Shown: one piece after another, positions 25,262-34,338 of the stretch
Layout: the number at the start of each line of letters is the position of its first letter
Position numbering within the stretch: position 1 is the stretch's first letter
Assembly (NCBI GenBank): GCA_025934775.1
Contig: JAICWO010000022.1
Span: 1 to 64,000, forward strand
DNA: 64,000 nucleotides
Origin: Gemmatimonadaceae bacterium
GTDB lineage: Bacteria; Gemmatimonadota; Gemmatimonadetes; Gemmatimonadales; Gemmatimonadaceae
Reading direction: 5' to 3'
Notes under the pieces: model-generated
What the model saw: only the letters and a program-made list of their open reading frames with translations
What the model was told of the DNA's origin: nothing
Databases searched by the model: none
Program-made: the position numbers and the translations under genes

Positions 25262-26508
25262 ACCGGCAGCAGATCGCCGGGTTCTGGGCCGCCTGGACCG
25301 GATGGCTCCTCGACGGCATGGACTCGGTGATCTACGCGCTCGTCCTCGCGCCGGCGCTCGCCGAGCTGCTGCCGCGCTCGGGGATGAGCGCCTCCCCGAC
25401 CAACATCGGATTCGTCGGCTCGATCCTCTTCGCGGTCTTTCTCGCGGGCTGGGGCTCGTCGTTCATCTGGGGACCGATCGCCGACAAATTCGGGCGCACC
25501 CGCGCGCTCGCGGCGACCATCGTCGTCTACGCGGTGTTCACCGGGCTCTCCGCCTTCGCGATGAACGTCTGGCAGCTCGGCGTGTTCCGCTTTCTCGCCG
25601 GCCTTGGCGTGGGCGGCGAGTGGTCGATGGCGGGGACGTACGTGGCCGAGGCGTGGCCGGAGGATCGGCGGAAGATGGGCGCCGGCTATCTGCAGACCGG
25701 CTACTACTTCGGCTTCTTCGTCGCCGCGGCGCTCAACTACACGATCGGCGCGCGCTTCGGCTGGCGCGCGATGTTCGCCTGCGGCTTCGTGCCCGTAGCA
25801 GTTTCGATATATATGTTATATAAAGTCCGCGAGCCGGCGCGCTGGACCCGGCACGCCGGAGAGGCGCGGCGCGCGCATCCGCTCGCCGAGATCTTCAGCC
25901 CCGAGTACCGCAGGCGCACGATCGTGAACTCGATCCTGCTCACCGTCGCGATCATCGGACTCTGGGCCGGCGCGGTCTACGAGCCGACGGCCATCGTCAC
26001 GCTCGCGAAGAAGGCGGGCATGTCGGCCGCGCAATCCGCCAAGATGGTCTCGCTCGGCACGGGCGTCCTCTCGGTCGGCACGATCTTTGGCTGCGTCATG
26101 CTGCCGGTCTTCGCCGAGCGATGGGGCCGGAAGGTGACGCTCGCATTCTACTATTTCGGAATGATGATCACGATCCCGCTCGCCTTCGGCTGGGCGTTCT
26201 ACATGGACATCGGGCTCGCGACGTTCATCGCCATTCTCTTCTTCATGGGCTTCGCGGGCGGCAACTTCGCGGCGTTCAGCCTCTGGCTCCCCGAGCAGTA
26301 CGACACGCGGGTGCGCGCGACCGCGTTCGCGTTCACGACGTCCGTGGGCCGCTTCGTGGGGGCGGGAGTGAACTTCGTGCTCGCCGGTCTCGTGCTGCGC
26401 ATGGGAACACTCGGCACGCCGGTGGCGCTCACGGGGCTCGTGTTCGGGCTCGGAATTCTGGTGATTCCATTCGCAATCGAGACCACCGGGCGCGCGCTTC
26501 CGGAGTAG
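25258..26508 (+). CDS. MFS transporter, aromatic-acid/sialate-type, possible CTG start
   Basis: A twelve-helix major-facilitator protein of about 416 residues. The first helix needs the segment NRQQIAGFWAAWTGWLLDGM, with the conserved Asp of acid:H+ symporters; the loop 2-3 motif is GPIADKFGRTRA and helix 5 has GGEWSMAGTYVAE. An ATG at 25318 would cut the first helix in half, and the only upstream ATG (25135) lies 127 bp inside the synthetase gene. The best-placed start is CTG 25258, overlapping the synthetase TGA as CTGA. Coupling to the MatB-like gene suggests uptake of the acid that is then activated. Confidence 0.78.
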   Translation: MNRQQIAGFWAAWTGWLLDGMDSVIYALVLAPALAELLPRSGMSASPTNIGFVGSILFAVFLAGWGSSFIWGPIADKFGRTRALAATIVVYAVFTGLSAFAMNVWQLGVFRFLAGLGVGGEWSMAGTYVAEAWPEDRRKMGAGYLQTGYYFGFFVAAALNYTIGARFGWRAMFACGFVPVAVSIYMLYKVREPARWTRHAGEARRAHPLAEIFSPEYRRRTIVNSILLTVAIIGLWAGAVYEPTAIVTLAKKAGMSAAQSAKMVSLGTGVLSVGTIFGCVMLPVFAERWGRKVTLAFYYFGMMITIPLAFGWAFYMDIGLATFIAILFFMGFAGGNFAAFSLWLPEQYDTRVRATAFAFTTSVGRFVGAGVNFVLAGLVLRMGTLGTPVALTGLVFGLGILVIPFAIETTGRALPE

Positions 26509-26520
26509 CACGGCGCGCGA

Positions 26521-27114
26521 TCAGAACACCCGCCGCGCCACCACGAAGTACGCGACGAACCAGTCGCCGCCGGCGTTGAGATCCGTATAGCCGACGCCGC
26601 CGTTCGACGACGACGAATGGATGATCCGCCCGTTCCCCGCGTAGATGGCCACGTGCGAGATCGCCTGCCCCGGCTCGGCGAACATCATCAGGTCGCCCGG
26701 GCGCAGCGAGCGGAAATCGGCCGGAATCGCCTCGCCCACGCGCGCCTGCTCGCGCGACGTGCGCGGGAGCGTGATTCGATACTTCGCGAATATGAATTTC
26801 GTGAAGCCCGAGCAGTCGAAGCCCTGTTGCGGCGTGTTGCCGCCCCACACGTACGGCACGCCGATGTACTGCTCGGCGGTGCGCAGCACGCTCGCCGCTT
26901 CGGCCGACGCCGGCGGTGACGACGGAATACGCCGGCGCGTGGGCGCCCGCGTCGTGGTGGTGGTGCTCGATGACACCGTCGCGGGGAGATTCGCGATGAC
27001 GGTGGCGAGAACGTCCTGGGGCGATACGCCGAGTGTCGCCGGCGCACAGCCGGTGAGCGTGAGGAGAGATGCTGCGGCGATCGCGCCGACTCGGGAGAGC
27101 GGAGGCGTGATCAT
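26521..27114 (-). CDS. NlpC/P60 (C40) peptidoglycan endopeptidase, lipoprotein
   Basis: A 197-residue protein with lipobox LTLTGC, a Thr/Pro-rich linker (about residues 48-70) and a C-terminal NlpC/P60 domain. The catalytic Cys is in QGFDCSGF and the His in ISHVAIYAG; GRIIHSSSS supplies the third polar residue. It would cut peptide cross-bridges of peptidoglycan from an outer- or inner-membrane anchor. It converges on the MFS gene. The following 178 bp (27115-27293) hold nothing recognisable. Confidence 0.87.
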   Translation of the reverse strand: MITPPLSRVGAIAAASLLTLTGCAPATLGVSPQDVLATVIANLPATVSSSTTTTTRAPTRRRIPSSPPASAEAASVLRTAEQYIGVPYVWGGNTPQQGFDCSGFTKFIFAKYRITLPRTSREQARVGEAIPADFRSLRPGDLMMFAEPGQAISHVAIYAGNGRIIHSSSSNGGVGYTDLNAGGDWFVAYFVVARRVF

Positions 27115-27293
27115 GCCCGGCCCCGAAGCAGAGTAGAGGCCGCCGCGTCGCGCGAGCTCAAGCGGCGCTCGTGCAAGACGTTACGCGATCGCGGTCCGAT
27201 GTTCGGGGCGCCGGACCGTCCGCGGCTGGCGACAGAGCCTGCTCGCCGCCGAGGACACTCGCCGGCGCCGAGCTCGCTACGCTCGCATCACGT

Positions 27294-27680
27294 TCATTGA
27301 CCCGCGGGTGGCTGCCACAACTCGATCTTGTTTCCCTCGGGATCGATCACCCACCCAAAAACGCCGTAGTCGGATTCATCGATCTTGTCGAGAACGTTGC
27401 ACCCTTCGGCTTTGAGCGCGGCAACCAACGCGCGAAGGTCGTCGACGCGGTAGTTCACCATGAACGAAGCGTTGCTCGGCGCGAACTGCTGACTCGACTC
27501 CGGGGTGATGGACCACGCGGTCGTGCCGCCCGCGGGCTGGCCGCTTGCGTCGGTCCAGTCGAACGCCGCGCCGCCCCACGGCTGCACGTCGATGCCGAGG
27601 TGTCGCTTGTACCACGCCTGCAGCGCGTGCGCATCCTTCGCCTTGAAGAACACCCCGCCGATGCCCGTCACTCGCTTCAT
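27294..27680 (-). CDS. VOC-superfamily glyoxalase-like protein
   Basis: A 128-residue protein with the VOC pattern: GIGGVFFKAKDAHALQAWYK at the start, a central QFAPSNASFMVNYRVDDL, and VFGWVIDPEGNKIELWQP at the end with the usual metal-ligand glutamate. It is a stand-alone glyoxalase-like enzyme with unknown substrate, set just downstream of the OPT transporter on the same strand. Confidence 0.84.
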   Translation of the reverse strand: MKRVTGIGGVFFKAKDAHALQAWYKRHLGIDVQPWGGAAFDWTDASGQPAGGTTAWSITPESSQQFAPSNASFMVNYRVDDLRALVAALKAEGCNVLDKIDESDYGVFGWVIDPEGNKIELWQPPAGQ

Positions 27681-27707
27681 GTGGTCTCCGTGTTGTCCAT
27701 GTACCGG

Positions 27708-29657
27708 CTACATCTTCGCCGCGCGCTTCAGCATCCATCCGTACAGCCACACGATGATCGCGACGAAGAGAATCACGCCGAGCCACGGCGCCGCCGCGAA
27801 AGCCGCCGGTACGAGGGCGATCGGCGCGTCCTTCGACAGTCCAACGATCAGCCCAGCGTTGATCACGCCCCACACGCTCTCGCCGACGATCAGCCCTGAC
27901 GCCACCAGCGTGCCGAGTCGCTCGGCGCGCTGCGGGTCTGGCATCGTGCGCACGCGGCGGTCGTACCACCACGACAGGATCGCGCCGATCACGACGGCGA
28001 ACGTCGCGGACATGGGGAGATAGATGCCGATGCCGACGGCGAGCGGCGGGATTCGCAGCTTGTGCATGACGCCGAGCGTTTCATCGAGCACGATGAGCGC
28101 GACGCCGACCAGCGCGCCGACGCCGATCATCGTCCAATTGAGGTTGCCGCCGATCACGCCCTTGGCCAGCGCGGAGATGAGCGTCGCTTGCGGCGCCGGC
28201 AGCGGATTCGGCGCGAGCACGCCGACGTTCGCCGCGCCCGCGAAGCCGTAGGCTTTCGCGAGGAGGTTGAGCACGAACGGGATGACGGACGCACCGGCCG
28301 CGACGCCAACGATGAGCGCGATCTGCTGCCGCATGGGCGAGGCGCCGACGAGCTGGCCCGTCTTGAGATCCTGCAAATTGTCATTCGAGATCGTGGCACA
28401 GGCGAACACGATCGCGGTGATGAACAGTGAGAACGCGACCAGCGCGGCCTGCGACGGCGCCGCGGGATGGATCACCGCCACCAGGATCGACGCGCAGAGC
28501 ACGATCGACAGAATGCCCACGCCGGAGATCGGGCTGTTCGACGCTCCGATGAGGCCGGCCATGTAGCCGCAGATGCCGGCGATGATGAAGCCGGCGACGA
28601 TCACGAACGGGATCGCGAAGATCGTCAGCACCACCGCGTGGCCGGCGAGCACCGTTGAATGAGCAAACGTATACGCCAGGTATCCGGTGATCACCGCGCA
28701 CAGGGCGGCGATCAGCAGAATCCACGCCGGCGACAGGTCGCGATCGCTGTCGTCGCCCGTGGTCGTGGCCTTCGACGCCGCCAGCGTGCTCACGAGACCC
28801 GCCAACACGGGCTTCGCGAGCCGGGCGAGCGTGTAGATCGCCGAGATGCCGATCGCGCCCGCGCCGATGAAGCGGACCTGCGTGCTCCAGATGTGCGCCG
28901 TATTCGCCGCGAGCGAGACACCCGCCGCGGCCGGCGTCATCGACGTGAGGATCGGCACCGCGATCGCCCACGAGATGATCAGACCCGTCAGCATCGCCAT
29001 GCCGACGGACAAACCAACGAGATGTCCCGCGCCGAGCAGCGCCAGCGACCATGCGAAATCGTAGCCGGTCGACGCCGACGCGCCGACGGGGAAATAGCCG
29101 CTGAGCTCCCCGAGCGCGATCTGCGTCGCCGTGATGATCGCCAGCCCGGCCGAGGCGATGGCACCGAGGATCACCGCCACGAGCCCTTCGCGCGCTTCGC
29201 CCGTTTCGTCCTTGGTCTCGCCGCGCGTGCCGGAGCCAACCTTCAACACCTCGGCGGCCGCGACGCCTTCCGGGTACGGCAGATCCGACGTCGTGACGAG
29301 CGCGCGCCGTAACGGAATCGTGAACAGCACACCGAGCGTGCCGCCGCTCAGGCAGATGAGAAACGACTCCCAGAACGGAAACCCCGTCCACCATCCCACG
29401 ATCACGAGCCCGGGTAGCACGAAGATGATCGCCGAGAGCGTGCCCGCCGCCGAGGCCACGGTTTGCACGATGTTGTTCTCGAGAATAGACGAGTCCTTCA
29501 CCGCGCTCAACACCGCCATCGAGATCACCGCGGCGGGAATCGACGACGCGAACGTGAGCCCGACCTTGAGCCCGAGATAGACATTCGCGGCGGTGAACAA
29601 CGTCGTGATCAGCACGCCGAGAATGAGGCCGCGCAGGGTGAGTTCTTTGGGTTTCAT
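27708..29657 (-). CDS. OPT-family oligopeptide transporter
   Basis: A 649-residue protein with about fifteen membrane helices and the OPT family pattern (ELTLRGLILGVLIT at the N-terminus, NIVQTVASAAGTLSAIIFVLP, SNSPISGVGILS). OPT members import oligopeptides or metal-chelates with protons. It lacks a soluble domain and starts MKPKELTLRG at 29657. It is divergent from the SET-domain gene. Confidence 0.88.
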   Translation of the reverse strand: MKPKELTLRGLILGVLITTLFTAANVYLGLKVGLTFASSIPAAVISMAVLSAVKDSSILENNIVQTVASAAGTLSAIIFVLPGLVIVGWWTGFPFWESFLICLSGGTLGVLFTIPLRRALVTTSDLPYPEGVAAAEVLKVGSGTRGETKDETGEAREGLVAVILGAIASAGLAIITATQIALGELSGYFPVGASASTGYDFAWSLALLGAGHLVGLSVGMAMLTGLIISWAIAVPILTSMTPAAAGVSLAANTAHIWSTQVRFIGAGAIGISAIYTLARLAKPVLAGLVSTLAASKATTTGDDSDRDLSPAWILLIAALCAVITGYLAYTFAHSTVLAGHAVVLTIFAIPFVIVAGFIIAGICGYMAGLIGASNSPISGVGILSIVLCASILVAVIHPAAPSQAALVAFSLFITAIVFACATISNDNLQDLKTGQLVGASPMRQQIALIVGVAAGASVIPFVLNLLAKAYGFAGAANVGVLAPNPLPAPQATLISALAKGVIGGNLNWTMIGVGALVGVALIVLDETLGVMHKLRIPPLAVGIGIYLPMSATFAVVIGAILSWWYDRRVRTMPDPQRAERLGTLVASGLIVGESVWGVINAGLIVGLSKDAPIALVPAAFAAAPWLGVILFVAIIVWLYGWMLKRAAKM

Positions 29658-29749
29658 TGCGCCAATGATACAGCGCTTCGGGAATTGCCACGAGTCGGAG
29701 ATCGCTCGGGGGTGCGCGCATCCGCGGCGCGGACGTTACACTCCTTGCG

Positions 29750-30307
29750 ATGCAGAATCGGAATGGTTCACCCCTGGGCGCGTCCGCGGAGCGCAACGTG
29801 GTGGTCGGCCGGGCGCGAATCGGGCAGGGGTTGTTCGCCAAGCGCGCGTTTCGCGCGGGCCAAACGATCATCCAGATCCGCGGCCGCGTGGTGCACTGGA
29901 AGCTCCTGTGGGAGATCGGCGGCGACTTTCAAGCGAATTGCATTCGCTTCGGCCCCGAGACGTATCTCGATCCGAGCGCGAGTCCCGGGCGCTGGATCAA
30001 CCACTCCTGCGAACCCAACGCCGCGATCGGGAAGGTGAACAACCAACTCTTCCTGTTCGCCGCGGCGCCGATTCGCGCCGGCGCCGAGATCACCTTCGAC
30101 TACTCGACCACGATCGGCGACGACGACGTCTGGACGATGCGCTGCAAGTGCGGCGGTGCCGCGTGCCGCAAACGGATCCGGAACTTCGGCGCACTGACGC
30201 CCGCGCTGCGCGAGTCGTACGTCGAGCGCGGCATGGTGCCGACGTTCATACTCGCGACGCTCGAACCTGGCCTCGTCGCCACCAGAGCACGTACACCGCG
30301 ACGTTGA
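29750..30307 (+). CDS. SET-domain protein (lysine methyltransferase fold)
   Basis: A 185-residue protein in which the SET core is complete: GQGLFAKRAFRAGQ opens the domain, RWINHSCEPNA forms the pseudoknot strand, and ITFDYS follows, then a post-SET cysteine cluster (CKCGGAACRKRI) that would bind zinc with the upstream Cys. SET enzymes methylate protein lysines using SAM. Bacterial copies are scattered and some are from eukaryotes. Its last 62 bp overlap the convergent DUF2784 gene. Confidence 0.85.
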   Translation: MQNRNGSPLGASAERNVVVGRARIGQGLFAKRAFRAGQTIIQIRGRVVHWKLLWEIGGDFQANCIRFGPETYLDPSASPGRWINHSCEPNAAIGKVNNQLFLFAAAPIRAGAEITFDYSTTIGDDDVWTMRCKCGGAACRKRIRNFGALTPALRESYVERGMVPTFILATLEPGLVATRARTPRR

Positions 30308-30623
30308 TCGCCAGCACGAGCGCGCCGAGCTCGTACTGAATGCCGCGCGTGAGACCGTTCGGATAGAGCAGACGCGTGATGTAGTGCGCGACGAAGCCGC
30401 CGCGGTATCCGAGCTCGCCGCCGCGCTGACGCAGTGAGTTCTCGAGCGGCGTGAGCGGGCACACGAACCCGACGAACTCGATCAATGCCCCGTACAGCGC
30501 GACGGGGATGTGAATCCAGGCGATTCGTCGCCAGCGCAGGGCAACTAACCCGCCGAGCACGACGAACGCCACGAACGCGAAGTGAATCAGCAGGACAGCG
30601 TCAGCGGCGCGTCGGTACCACAT
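30246..30623 (-). CDS. DUF2784 inner-membrane protein
   Basis: A 125-residue protein with four membrane helices and the DUF2784 pattern (LLIHFAFVAFVVLGGL, FVCPLTPLENSLRQ, GGFVAHYITRLLYP). The function of the family is unknown. Its 3' end overlaps the end of the SET-domain gene on the other strand by 62 bp. Confidence 0.8.
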   Translation of the reverse strand: MWYRRAADAVLLIHFAFVAFVVLGGLVALRWRRIAWIHIPVALYGALIEFVGFVCPLTPLENSLRQRGGELGYRGGFVAHYITRLLYPNGLTRGIQYELGALVLAINVAVYVLWWRRGQVRASRV

Positions 30624-30633
30624 CGGCGCGCTG

Positions 30634-31197
30634 CTACTGCGGCGATCGCTTCAGATACTCCGCCGGAATCGGTTTGTCGGGGCGAGCATTGTCCCACAGC
30701 ACGCCGACGACCCACCAGCGGGTGCCGTCGTTGAAGAGTTGAATGCTGTTGATGCCGCGCGCGGGATGGGTATCGACGGAGTCGCGATGCGTCTCGTACG
30801 TGCTGAACACCTGCATGATGTTCCCGAACGCCTGGCTCGTGCGGGCGATCTCGCGCTCGCTGAATCCTCCGCGGGGCGGGCCGCTCGATGCGCCGCGGAC
30901 GTAAACGTCCACCGTTTCCATACGAATCACCGCGCTTCCGGTCGGTGGCTTGAACGTCGGCATGAGACGCGCGCCGGGCACGAACAACGAGCGGAAGCGA
31001 TCGGCGCCGATCTTCCGGTCGACCATGTTCGTGTTGGCGTCGTACAGCGCGGCGATGATCGCGTCAGCCGAGGCGACGTCCTTCGGATCGGCTGCAACCG
31101 TCGCGGCGCCGGTCGCACTCTGGACGGACTGCGGCGCCATGCGCGACGCGGGGAACAGGAGCAGCGCGAGCACTACAGTGCGTGACCACTGGCTCAT
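30634..31197 (-). CDS. secreted NTF2/SnoaL-like protein
   Basis: A 187-residue protein with a short signal peptide and a single NTF2-like domain (ASADAIIAALYDANTNMVD, RFRSLFVPGARLMPT, WWVVGVLWDN). SnoaL-like/DUF4440 proteins are small cone-shaped pockets with binding or isomerase roles. It lies just upstream of the DUF2784 gene in the same direction. Confidence 0.72.
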   Translation of the reverse strand: MSQWSRTVVLALLLFPASRMAPQSVQSATGAATVAADPKDVASADAIIAALYDANTNMVDRKIGADRFRSLFVPGARLMPTFKPPTGSAVIRMETVDVYVRGASSGPPRGGFSEREIARTSQAFGNIMQVFSTYETHRDSVDTHPARGINSIQLFNDGTRWWVVGVLWDNARPDKPIPAEYLKRSPQ

Positions 31198-31230
31198 CTC
31201 ACACCTCCGCCGACTGAGTGGAAGAATGCT

Positions 31231-32139
31231 TCACATCTCTTCGTGGTGGCCGAGGAGCATCGAGACGTACGTCGACATCCGTTCCTTGCCGCGCACCGTG
31301 CGCGCGCTCGCCATGAAGCCGGCGTAGATCGCATCCCACTGGGCGGCGGCGCGCTGTGCGGCGCGATCCCATCGCGCCGCGTCGTGTGCGGACGCGGCGG
31401 CGCGGAATTCGGGGACGAGCGCGCGAATCGAGTCGCGGCGCGCGGCGAGCATGGGCGCGACGTCTGGCCGCTGCGCGACTTGCCGGAAGATCGACGCGCT
31501 GTCCACCAACTCGGCGAGCGCGAGGCTCGCGCGACGTACGCGATCGCTGAACGCGGGATCGTGCATGCGCGCCGAATCAGGCGCTGGGAGGCCGGCCGCC
31601 CAGAAGGGGAGGTTCGGGTTGGTTCCCGCAAATGGACCGTCGGGCGAGGGCACGAACCACACGTGAAGCATGATCAGCCGCATGCCCGGTGGCGCGAGAT
31701 CGGGATGCTCGTGCCACGGCGGATTGCCGTCGAACAGCTTTGGCGGCAGCGAATCGTCCGCCGGCGCGATGTACGCGAACGCTGCGCCGACGAGCGAATC
31801 CTTCCCGGCGATCCTGGAGAACATCAGGTTGCTCGGCGCGGTGCGATCGCTCTGCTTCTCCTTCGACATGCGGTCGAGCGCCACCCAGTGTTCACCCATC
31901 GTCGGAATCCAACCGAACTTTGGACGATATCCGGCGGCGGTGGCCGCCGCGGTCGTCGCGAGCGGACGTGCCGCGGTCGCGACGCTGTCGATCTGCGCTC
32001 GCGCGGCCGCCGTGAGCGCGGGCATCGTCATGCCGTGCATGCCCGCCATGGCACCGTGGTCGTGCTGTTGGGCGCCGAGCGGAGCCGCGGCGAGGATCGC
32101 CGCGAGGCACGCCACGCGAGACGTGTGTATGATTTTCAT
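31231..32139 (-). CDS. secreted protein with a His/Met-rich N-terminus, unknown function
   Basis: A 302-residue exported protein (signal peptide ending PLGAQ). The mature N-terminus, HDHGAMAGMHGMTMP, is rich in His and Met, which often bind copper. The middle domain has PPWHEHPDLAPPGMRLIMLH and DGPFAGTNPNLPFW, and the C-terminal third is helical and Ala/Arg-rich. I do not recognise a named family. Copper or metal handling is a possible but unproved role. Confidence 0.65.
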   Translation of the reverse strand: MKIIHTSRVACLAAILAAAPLGAQQHDHGAMAGMHGMTMPALTAAARAQIDSVATAARPLATTAAATAAGYRPKFGWIPTMGEHWVALDRMSKEKQSDRTAPSNLMFSRIAGKDSLVGAAFAYIAPADDSLPPKLFDGNPPWHEHPDLAPPGMRLIMLHVWFVPSPDGPFAGTNPNLPFWAAGLPAPDSARMHDPAFSDRVRRASLALAELVDSASIFRQVAQRPDVAPMLAARRDSIRALVPEFRAAASAHDAARWDRAAQRAAAQWDAIYAGFMASARTVRGKERMSTYVSMLLGHHEEM

Positions 32140-32151
32140 AATAACGATTCT

Positions 32152-32919
32152 CTAACGTTCGTATAGGTCATCGAGCTTCACCGCCGCCAGCTCGCCGAGA
32201 AAGCCGGCGATCCGCTCCACCGCCGCCCCGACGTACGCGGCGCCCTTTTCCGCGGTCGCCTTGGATGGATTTCCGATGCCCGTGTCGGCGGTGACCTTCG
32301 TCCACTGCCGCGGCGCCCACGCCCAGCCTTCGCGAACGCCGCGCAGCTTGGACGGCCGCGCGCGGCCGGGCCCGGCATCGCTCAAAGGACCGCACAGCTC
32401 GGGGGCCAGGTGGAGCATCGCGCTCGTCTCCGCCTCGCCCGCATGGTCCCCCGCCTCCTCGATGAATTGCTTCACGTCCACGCACGACCACCAGTTGATC
32501 AACGTCAGCAGCACCCGTGTCCGCGGCTGCAGCTCGCGGATCATCTGCTTGAAGTCGTTCCCGCCATGCGAGTTCACGATCAGGAGCTTGAGTATTCCTT
32601 GATGCTCGAGCGACGACACGACGTCGCCGAGCACCGCGGCCTGCGTGCCCGGGTTCATGTTGATCGTGAGCTTGATGTCCATCTGCGTCGTGTTCACGCC
32701 GAAGGGTACCGGAGGGAGTACCACCACCTTGGCACCGGCGTTCCACGCCCGCTCAGCGGCCAGAGCGGCGACGCGTTCCGCTTGGACGATGTCCGAGCCG
32801 TAGGGCAGGTGAAAATTGTGCGCTTCCGTCGCGCCCCACGGCAGGATCGCCACGTCGTACGGCGTCGGGTCGACGGTCTTCCAGGTGCTTTCGGACAGGA
32901 TGAACGGACGTGACGGCAT
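32152..32919 (-). CDS. creatininase-family amidohydrolase
   Basis: A 255-residue metal-dependent hydrolase of the creatininase/FapB/ArfB family. The metal ligands are in GATEAHNFHLPYGSD (Glu, His, Asp) , IVNSHGGNDFKQ (His) and GEAETSAMLH (Glu). It starts MPSRPFILSEST at 32919. The actual amide substrate is unknown; family members act in creatinine, flavin and PQQ/mycofactocin pathways. It is divergent from the zinc-ribbon gene. Confidence 0.84.
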   Translation of the reverse strand: MPSRPFILSESTWKTVDPTPYDVAILPWGATEAHNFHLPYGSDIVQAERVAALAAERAWNAGAKVVVLPPVPFGVNTTQMDIKLTINMNPGTQAAVLGDVVSSLEHQGILKLLIVNSHGGNDFKQMIRELQPRTRVLLTLINWWSCVDVKQFIEEAGDHAGEAETSAMLHLAPELCGPLSDAGPGRARPSKLRGVREGWAWAPRQWTKVTADTGIGNPSKATAEKGAAYVGAAVERIAGFLGELAAVKLDDLYER

Positions 32920-33033
32920 CGATCTCGTGGCGAATGTCGCGTCGAACTTAGTGTCGGCGGTTGCGCCGAGCCATGGCGCGCGTGGCGATATTTTCTCGAG
33001 GGAGACGCGGACCACGTTCGGCGCGGAGAGAAC

Positions 33034-33528
33034 ATGCCCAACCCAGAAGACGGACTGCGACGGTTCGAGGCCGCGCTCGGCGCCATCTCCAAGATGACGG
33101 GGGAGGGGCAGGATCGCGGCTTGGATGAGGCGCGCTGCCCAAAGTGCGGGGGATCGACCTTCGTCGCCGCCGCCGATCTGTATTCAGAAGCGATGCTCCG
33201 TCTCGAGGAGCCGAGTGCCGCGAAAGAAGGGCCGCTCGCACCCGGCTTCACGGATGCGCAGATCATCGCCAAGTTCAAACCGCCGCGCCGCAACTCGGCG
33301 ATCGGTCGCACGCTGCTCTTCGCCGTCCCGCTCGCGGCCGCCGCGTATTACGTGTTCCGGCGCTACGGCTCCATGCTGGGGCAGCTCACGGCGATGGCGG
33401 CGACGGTGCTCACGATCGTGGTGCTGATGACCACGCTGCGCCGCAACAGCGACGACTACTACGATCGCCGGCAGCGCTGGCGCAAGCTGTTCGTCTGCCG
33501 CGACTGCGGGCAGATCATTTCGGCGTGA
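33034..33528 (+). CDS. zinc-ribbon membrane protein
   Basis: A 164-residue protein with an N-terminal CPKCGGSTF zinc knuckle (about residue 35), two membrane helices (about 92-108 and 115-133) and a C-terminal CRDCGQIIS knuckle. The two CxxC pairs could form one zinc ribbon on the same side of the membrane. GGAGAG precedes the ATG. Function unknown. Confidence 0.65.
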   Translation: MPNPEDGLRRFEAALGAISKMTGEGQDRGLDEARCPKCGGSTFVAAADLYSEAMLRLEEPSAAKEGPLAPGFTDAQIIAKFKPPRRNSAIGRTLLFAVPLAAAAYYVFRRYGSMLGQLTAMAATVLTIVVLMTTLRRNSDDYYDRRQRWRKLFVCRDCGQIISA

Positions 33529-33529
33529 A

Positions 33530-33982
33530 TCAGTCCGCGGCCGCGGAGGCCGCGGACATCCCGTGCTCGATCGCGCGTGCACGCCGCCGCGCGAGCAGCG
33601 CGTCGATGCTCCAGTCGCCCCCGCCGGCGAAGACGAGATACAAGAACACGAAACAGAACAGCACGACGTTCTCGCCGCGATTCTCGATCGGGTAGATCGA
33701 CCGGTGGATGTGCACCTGGAAATATGCGACGGCCATCTCGCCCGAGAGCAGGAACGCGATCGGACGTGTGAGCAGCCCGAGGATCATGGCGAATCCGCCA
33801 AACGTCTCGAGGAGGCCGGCGAGTCCCATCTGCGAGATCAGCACATAGGGCGGATGCGGCCCGCTGCCGGGTGGAAAGCCAAACATCTTCTGGAGCCCGT
33901 GCTCGAAGAAGAGCAGTCCGGCGACGATCCGAAGCACGCTCAACATTCGGCTCGCCCACGTCGCGTCTCCCGGCTCCCGCAT
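33530..33982 (-). CDS. DoxX-family membrane protein
   Basis: A protein of about 150 residues with four helices and the DoxX pattern (LRIVAGLLFFEHGLQKMFG, GLAGLLETFGGFAMILGL, RPIAFLLSGEMAVAYFQVH). DoxX proteins are thought to be quinone-linked redox membrane proteins. ATG 33982 is preferred because GGAG is six bases upstream; ATG 33988 abuts it. It converges on the zinc-ribbon gene with one base between stops. Confidence 0.83.
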   Translation of the reverse strand: MREPGDATWASRMLSVLRIVAGLLFFEHGLQKMFGFPPGSGPHPPYVLISQMGLAGLLETFGGFAMILGLLTRPIAFLLSGEMAVAYFQVHIHRSIYPIENRGENVVLFCFVFLYLVFAGGGDWSIDALLARRRARAIEHGMSAASAAAD

Positions 33983-34122
33983 CGACATCTCCGTTAACTC
34001 CTCGCCTCGGCTTCATTGTGAATCCCGCGAACGCTCCGCGGATTCCGAAGCATAACAAGCCCGACGCTGTGTGCGGCACGCGCCGTGCGACGAGCTCGAC
34101 GCATCCCGATCAGGAGTCGCGC

Positions 34123-34338
34123 ATGGCCGATGAGAATCGCAAGGACGAGAACGGCAAGGACCTCGAGGATTCACGCCTGAAGGCGAGTCCGCGCGAGGAC
34201 AACAACGAGTGGCTGCAGGGCCAGATGGGCGAAGATCACAACCTGAGCGGCGCGAGCACGTATCGCACGCTGCCGGATCAGCCTGACAAGAGCGCCGACG
34301 AGAGCGAGTCCGGCGACCAAGGCGGACAGAAGAGCTAG
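34123..34338 (+). CDS. small hydrophilic disordered protein
   Basis: A 71-residue protein rich in Asp, Glu, Lys, Gln, Ser and Asn, with no hydrophobic core (MADENRKDENGKDLED at the start). CAGGAG lies seven bases upstream of ATG 34123. It resembles small stress or desiccation proteins only in composition. Its stop overlaps the stop of the convergent outer-membrane gene. Confidence 0.55.
   Translation: MADENRKDENGKDLEDSRLKASPREDNNEWLQGQMGEDHNLSGASTYRTLPDQPDKSADESESGDQGGQKS

Noticed and set aside
25318-26508. Starting the MFS gene at ATG 25318
   Set aside because: It would remove the first half of helix 1 with the conserved aromatic and glycine residues, leaving an eleven-and-a-half-helix protein.
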